DNA from: Comamonadaceae bacterium
Lineage (GTDB): Bacteria; Pseudomonadota; Gammaproteobacteria; Burkholderiales; Burkholderiaceae_C
Length of the DNA stretch: 34,580 nt
Direction: 5' to 3'
NCBI GenBank assembly: GCA_947380945.1
Contig: CANCTD010000003.1
Location: 1-34,580, forward strand
Numbering within the stretch: position 1 is the stretch's first letter; each line of letters opens with the position of its first letter. Under the pieces are notes generated by a model. That model was not told where the DNA came from. It ran no database searches and saw only the letters and a list, made by a program, of their open reading frames with translations. The position numbers and the translations under genes were made by a program. Shown piece by piece: positions 28,916 to 34,580 of this stretch.

Positions 28916-29129
28916 CGCAGAGGGTAGGGGTTCAAGGAGAGCGCTCCTGGAAGTGGTGCAGCTTTCCATTATGGCACCTGCGCGGGGCCAGCCAGGCGGT
29001 AAAAAGGGCTTGCCATGAACTGCGGATCGGGGCACAGTGGGACTGGGGAACCGGCCCGTTCCGGCATCCCAGCGGCAAGGCCCGAGCGCCCCGGGCAAGC
29101 CGGGGAAATTCAACTGGAAGAACTGGAGA

Positions 29130-29465
29130 ATGCGTATGAACCTGACGATTAGCGGACACCATCTCGACGTAAGCCCTGCCCTGCGCAGCTATGTGATCCA
29201 GAAGCTGGACCGCGTGATACGCCATTTTGACCAGATGGTCGATGTCAAGGTTCTGCTGTCCATTGAGAAGCAGAAAGCCAAGGAAAGCCGCCAGCAGGTG
29301 GAGTGCAACATCCATGTCAAAGGCGGCGATTTGTTTGCCCAGTCGGCCCACGAGGACATGTACGCGGCCGTGGACGCCTTGGTCGACAAACTGGACCGGC
29401 AGGTGGTGCGCCATAAAGACAAGGTTCAGGACCACCAGCACGCCGCACCCAAGCGCTTGATGTAA
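29130..29465 (+). CDS. hpf: Ribosome hibernation promoting factor HPF/RaiA family
   Basis: M(RM)NLTISGHHLDVSPALRSYVIQKLDRVIRHFDQMVDVKVLLS...; start at 29130 or 29136; upstream of ptsN/hprK. Confidence 0.93.
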   Translation: MRMNLTISGHHLDVSPALRSYVIQKLDRVIRHFDQMVDVKVLLSIEKQKAKESRQQVECNIHVKGGDLFAQSAHEDMYAAVDALVDKLDRQVVRHKDKVQDHQHAAPKRLM

Positions 29466-29494
29466 ACCTGCGCCGCGCGGCGTACTCCCTTCAC

Positions 29495-29520
29495 AAGCCG
29501 CCCCTTGCGGGCGGCTTTTC
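29495..29520 (+). terminator. Rho-independent-like terminator between hpf and ptsN
   Basis: AAGCCGCCC-CTTGC-GGGCGGCTTTTC: perfect 9-bp stem followed by a short T run. Confidence 0.75.
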
Positions 29521-29541
29521 TATGCATAATCCGCGCACTTT

Positions 29542-30018
29542 ATGAACCGTCTCGCCGCCATACTCCCCCTCGCACAGGTTATGACCGGCACCGGCATCGC
29601 CAGCAAAAAGCGGGCATTTGAGGAGGTGGGCTTTTTGTTCGAAACCTTGCATGGCTTGAGCCGGGCCCTGGTGACCGACAGCCTGTTTTCCCGGGAGCGC
29701 CTGGGTTCGACCGGCTTGGGGAATGGCGTGGCCATACCGCACGGCCGTATCAAGGGCCTGAAGCTACCCATGTCGGCCGTGCTGCTGCTGGAGCAACCCA
29801 TAGGCTTTGACGCGCCGGACAACCAACCGGTGGATCTGCTGGTTTTCCTGCTGGTGCCCGAGGCGGCGACCCAAAAACACCTGGAGCTGCTGTCCGACAT
29901 TGCCGCCTTGCTCAGCGACGAGACCCGCCGCATGGCTTTGCGGCGCAGCGATTCGGCGCAGAGCCTGCATACGCAGATTTGTGACTGGCCCGGCCAGCCC
30001 GAAGCCGTCAGACCTTAG
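29542..30018 (+). CDS. ptsN: PTS IIA-like nitrogen-regulatory protein PtsN (EIIA-Ntr)
   Basis: 158 aa; NGVAIPHGRIKGL phosphorylatable His motif, FDAPDNQPVDLLVFLLVPE. Confidence 0.92.
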   Translation: MNRLAAILPLAQVMTGTGIASKKRAFEEVGFLFETLHGLSRALVTDSLFSRERLGSTGLGNGVAIPHGRIKGLKLPMSAVLLLEQPIGFDAPDNQPVDLLVFLLVPEAATQKHLELLSDIAALLSDETRRMALRRSDSAQSLHTQICDWPGQPEAVRP

Positions 30019-30051
30019 CCGGTATCCGCCTCTGAACCCCGGGCTGCTTAC

Positions 30052-31011
30052 ATGAAACCCACGGTTGTCAGCGCCGACGTTTTGTTTGAGGCATTCCGCA
30101 CCCGGCTGCATTGGGAGTGGGTGGCTGGCCTAGGGGCGTCGGAGCGGCGCTTTGACGAAGTGGCGGTCCGCGCTGCCCGTTCGGGTGCCGATCTGGTGGG
30201 CTATCTCAATTACATCCACCCCTACCGCGTGCAAATTCTGGGTGAGCGTGAAATTGCGTACATCGCGGAGGCCGACCCGGCCGAGCCAGAGCGCAGCCTG
30301 GCGCGCATCGCCCGCATCGTGACCCTGGAGCCACCGGTGATTGTGCTGGCCGACGGACAAAGCGCCCCGCCAGCCCTGATTTCCATGTGCGAGCAGGCGC
30401 AAATTCCCATGTTCGCGACAAAGGATTCGTCGGCTTTTGTGATCGACGTGCTGCGCGCTTATTTGTCCAAGCACTTCGCCGACCGGGTCTCCATGCACGG
30501 CGTGTTCATGGATATTTTGGGCCTGGGGGTGCTGATCACCGGCGAATCCGGTCTGGGCAAAAGCGAGCTGGGGCTGGAGTTGATCTCGCGCGGTAACGGG
30601 CTGGTGGCGGATGATGCGGTGGATTTGTACCGGATCAACCAGGCCACGATCGAGGGCCGCTGCCCCGAGCTGTTGCAAAACCTGTTGGAGGTGCGCGGCA
30701 TCGGTTTGCTCGACATCCGGGCGATCTTTGGCGAAACCGCGGTGCGCCGCAAGATGCGGCTCAAGCTGATCGTGCATTTGGTCCGCAAAGAAACCCTGGA
30801 GCGGGAATACGAGCGCATGCCGCATGAGCCGCTGACGCAGGACATCATCGGCATTCCGGTGCGCAAGGTGGTGATCCAGGTGGTTGCAGGGCGCAATATC
30901 GCTGTGCTGGTGGAGGCGGCGGTGCGCAACACGATTCTGCAGTTGCGCGGCATTGACACCTACCAGGAGTTCCTGGAGCGCCACAGGCAGGCGATGGAGC
31001 GCGGTGCTTAG
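30052..31011 (+). CDS. hprK: HPr kinase/phosphorylase
   Basis: 319 aa; [28 protein letters not shown]-loop and [20 protein letters not shown] motif. Confidence 0.96.
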   Translation: MKPTVVSADVLFEAFRTRLHWEWVAGLGASERRFDEVAVRAARSGADLVGYLNYIHPYRVQILGEREIAYIAEADPAEPERSLARIARIVTLEPPVIVLADGQSAPPALISMCEQAQIPMFATKDSSAFVIDVLRAYLSKHFADRVSMHGVFMDILGLGVLITGESGLGKSELGLELISRGNGLVADDAVDLYRINQATIEGRCPELLQNLLEVRGIGLLDIRAIFGETAVRRKMRLKLIVHLVRKETLEREYERMPHEPLTQDIIGIPVRKVVIQVVAGRNIAVLVEAAVRNTILQLRGIDTYQEFLERHRQAMERGA

Positions 31012-31457
31012 CTTGCGTTGTTGCCGGGTGCGGCTTGCCGGTGAGGGCAGGGGTTTTTGCGGCAGGTGGCGTACAGGCTGAGCGCGTGGTCCGCAATTTC
31101 AAAACCGAGTTTGCGGGCGATGGCGTGCTGGCGGTTTTCGATCTCCGCGTCAAAAAATTCTTCTACATGGCCGCAGTCCAGACATACCAGGTGGTCGTGG
31201 TGCTGCCCGTGGTTGAGTTCGTAAAGCGATTTGCCGCCTTCAAACTGGCTGCGCGTGAGCAGGCCGGCTTGTTCAAACTGCGTCAGCACCCGGTACACCG
31301 TGGCCAGGCCGATGTCGAAATTTTCCAGAATCAGCAGACGGAACACGTCCTCGGCAGACATATGGGTTTGCTTGGCGCGCTGGAAGATGTCCAGGATCTT
31401 CAGGCGCGGCACCGTGGCCTTCAAGCCGGAGTTTTTGAGTCCATCGCTGCTGTTCAT
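31008..31457 (-). CDS. fur: Ferric uptake regulator Fur
   Basis: 149 aa; [48 protein letters not shown] motifs. Confidence 0.95.
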   Translation of the reverse strand: MNSSDGLKNSGLKATVPRLKILDIFQRAKQTHMSAEDVFRLLILENFDIGLATVYRVLTQFEQAGLLTRSQFEGGKSLYELNHGQHHDHLVCLDCGHVEEFFDAEIENRQHAIARKLGFEIADHALSLYATCRKNPCPHRQAAPGNNAS

Positions 31458-31497
31458 GGTGGTCGTGTGTGGGGGCGGATGCGTGCAGCACAGCCGC

Positions 31498-31503
31498 TAC
31501 AAT
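31498..31503 (+). promoter_or_regulatory. Candidate -10 element for bamE/omlA (TACAAT)
   Basis: TACAAT 28 nt upstream of the bamE ATG in the 73-nt divergent fur/bamE gap; no clear -35. Confidence 0.3.
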
Positions 31504-31530
31504 GCTTTGTCACTATTGTCTGCGAAGTTT

Positions 31531-32097
31531 ATGAACCCCCCTGTGCGTTGTGCTTTGTGGCTCGCGGCATTGCTGGCAACGGCGTTTTTGCTCAGCGCTT
31601 GTGAAACCGCCAGCAGGATGGTCGATAGGACATCCGCCACCGTCACCCCCCTGATTGCACCCTACGTCACGCCCTACAAAATCGATGTGGTGCAGGGCAA
31701 TGTGGTCACCCGTGAGCAGCTTGCGGCGCTGAAAATCGGCATGCCGCGCGCCCAGGTTCCTGGCGTCGTTGGCACCTCGCTGTTGGTCAGCGTCTTCCAT
31801 GCCAACCGGTGGGACTATGTGTTCAGCTTCAAGAGAAAAGGCGGCGACATGGAGTCGCGCCGGGTCACCTTGTGGTTTGAGGCTGACAAGCTCGCCCGGA
31901 TCGAGGCGGATGAATTGCCCAGCGAAGCCGAATTCGTGGCCAGCCTCAAGGGCGTCCAGGCCCCCGGACCGCTGCCCACGCTGCAAGCCTCGCCCGAGCA
32001 ATTGCAGCGTTTTCCGGCACCGGCGGCGCCTGCCGCTGCCAACGCTGCGCCAGCGATTCCGGTCACTTATCCGCCGCTTGAATCCCCATCCAACTAG
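31531..32097 (+). CDS. bamE: Outer membrane protein assembly factor BamE / OmlA lipoprotein
   Basis: Start trimmed to [24 protein letters not shown] (lipobox LSAC); [28 protein letters not shown]; divergent from fur, upstream of dapB. Confidence 0.93.
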   Translation: MNPPVRCALWLAALLATAFLLSACETASRMVDRTSATVTPLIAPYVTPYKIDVVQGNVVTREQLAALKIGMPRAQVPGVVGTSLLVSVFHANRWDYVFSFKRKGGDMESRRVTLWFEADKLARIEADELPSEAEFVASLKGVQAPGPLPTLQASPEQLQRFPAPAAPAAANAAPAIPVTYPPLESPSN

Positions 32098-32105
32098 GTC
32101 CGACT

Positions 32106-32930
32106 ATGTCTATTGCGCGCGCAAGCACACCCTACCGTATTGCTGTTGCCGGCGCGTCCGGCCGCATGGGCCGCATGCTGGTCGAAGCCATTGCCCACGC
32201 GGATGATTGCGTGCTGTCCGCAGCCCTGGAAATGCCCGGCAGTCCGGCACTCGGCCAGGATGCGGCGGCTTTCAGCGGCATGTCTGCGGGGGTGCTGGTG
32301 CGCGATGACATGGAGCAGGCACTTGCGGGCAGCGCATTTTTGATTGATTTCACCCGCCCCGAGGGCACCATGGCGCATGTGGCGCTATGTACCCGCTTGG
32401 GTATCGGTATGGTGATCGGCACCACCGGATTCAGCGACGCCCAGAAAGAACACATTGCCCAGGCAGCGCAATCCATCCCCATCATGATGGCACCCAATAT
32501 GAGCGTGGGCGTCAATGTCACGCTCAAGCTCCTGGAAATGGCGGCCAAGGCGCTGTCCACGGGTTACGACATCGAAATCATCGAAGCCCATCATCGCCAC
32601 AAAGTCGATGCGCCGTCCGGTACCGCTTTGCGTATGGGTGAGGTGATTGCGCAGGCTTTGGGGCGCGACCTGAAGGACTGCGGGGTGTTCACCCGCGAAG
32701 GCATTACCGGTGAGCGCGACCCTTCCAGCATAGGCTTTGCCACGATACGGGGTGGCGACATCGTGGGCGACCACACGGTTTTGTTCGCAGGCACTGGCGA
32801 GCGCATCGAAATCACCCACAAGTCCTCCAGCCGCTCCACCTATGCGCAGGGCAGCTTGCGGGCGGTGCGGTTTTTGGCCGATAAGCCGCACGGCTTGTTC
32901 AATATGTTTGACGTTTTGGGCCTGCAATGA
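32106..32930 (+). CDS. dapB: 4-hydroxy-tetrahydrodipicolinate reductase DapB
   Basis: [38 protein letters not shown] motifs. Confidence 0.97.
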   Translation: MSIARASTPYRIAVAGASGRMGRMLVEAIAHADDCVLSAALEMPGSPALGQDAAAFSGMSAGVLVRDDMEQALAGSAFLIDFTRPEGTMAHVALCTRLGIGMVIGTTGFSDAQKEHIAQAAQSIPIMMAPNMSVGVNVTLKLLEMAAKALSTGYDIEIIEAHHRHKVDAPSGTALRMGEVIAQALGRDLKDCGVFTREGITGERDPSSIGFATIRGGDIVGDHTVLFAGTGERIEITHKSSSRSTYAQGSLRAVRFLADKPHGLFNMFDVLGLQ

Positions 32931-33574
32931 ACCAGTTAGCGATGCTTCTTGAGGGCGATGCTGTTCATCTGGCGGTTGCCGGATTGCTGCTGCTGATGTC
33001 TGTGGCCAGTTGGACCGTGATGCTGTGGAAAGCCCTTTTGCTGGGGCAGGCCGGCGGTGGTGTGCGCCGCGGCGTGCTGGCGTTTTGGCAGGCCGCGCGC
33101 TGGGACGACGCGGCACTGGCAGCCCGGAGTTTGGACGGCAGCGGCCTGCTCGCGCCCCTGTTGGACGCCGCCGCGCAAGCGCCGCAAGGCACCATGGCCG
33201 CCGCAGGCAGCCCCGCGCAGCAGCACATGCGCGGCCTGCGGGTCGCGCTCGATGCGGCCTCGCGCCGCCTGCAATCCGGCCAGGTGCTCTTGGCCAGCAC
33301 CGGCGCGACCGCCCCCTTTGTGGGTTTGCTGGGAACGGTTTGGGGGATTTACCACGCATTGCTCGGCATTGCCGACGTTGGGCAGGTCACGCTGGGCCAG
33401 GTTGCCGCCCCGGTGGGGCAGGCCCTGATCATGACCGCCGCCGGTTTGGCTGTGGCGATTCCGGCCGTGCTGGCTTACAACCTTCTGGGGCGCTGGATTG
33501 CGCGCATCGAGGCCGAGCTGGAAGGCTTTGCCTTTGACCTGCACGCGCTGCGCCTCGGGCCGCTTGCGGCCTGA
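32927..33574 (+). CDS. exbB: MotA/TolQ/ExbB proton channel family protein
   Basis: 215 aa; [53 protein letters not shown] overlap with dapB. Confidence 0.9.
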   Translation: MNQLAMLLEGDAVHLAVAGLLLLMSVASWTVMLWKALLLGQAGGGVRRGVLAFWQAARWDDAALAARSLDGSGLLAPLLDAAAQAPQGTMAAAGSPAQQHMRGLRVALDAASRRLQSGQVLLASTGATAPFVGLLGTVWGIYHALLGIADVGQVTLGQVAAPVGQALIMTAAGLAVAIPAVLAYNLLGRWIARIEAELEGFAFDLHALRLGPLAA

Positions 33575-33585
33575 TCCAAACCGCC

Positions 33586-34580
<995 letters not shown>

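Noticed and set aside
28970-29060. TGGCAC... resembling a sigma-54 promoter upstream of hpf
   Set aside because: No TTGCA/T at the required spacing after TGGCAC; not supported.

Overview
The window is a high-GC, densely packed stretch of a betaproteobacterial chromosome. Gene content and order look Burkholderiales/Comamonadaceae-like; this is inferred from protein recognition, not from a search. From left to right it holds: (1) a minus-strand dcw cell-division/peptidoglycan cluster (mraZ-rsmH-ftsL-ftsI-murE::murF fusion-mraY-murD-ftsW[partial]); (2) a plus-strand sorbitol/mannitol ABC transporter and polyol dehydrogenase operon (smoEFGK-like, mannitol 2-dehydrogenase, SDR, AraC-type regulator); (3) a minus-strand block with dksA (long Ala/Pro/Lys-rich N-terminal extension, degenerate zinc finger), a COG0523/CobW GTPase, pyk, mnmA and a NUDIX hydrolase; (4) plus-strand pntAA-pntAB-pntB and a long-chain acyl-CoA ligase; (5) corA on the minus strand; (6) hpf-ptsN-hprK, with fur convergent; and (7) bamE/omlA-dapB-exbB/tolQ-like-exbD/tolR-like-leuS (partial). 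I saw no CRISPR array, tRNA, rRNA, prophage or obvious transposon. Most of the window is ordinary core genome. The best non-obvious signals are intergenic: an interlocked inverted-repeat leader in front of corA, phased MraZ-box-like repeats, a motif-rich AT island upstream of the polyol operon, and tandem hairpins between smoE and smoF. The unusual DksA architecture beside a His-rich COG0523 metallochaperone is also worth a second look. I found no convincing wholly new multi-gene system.
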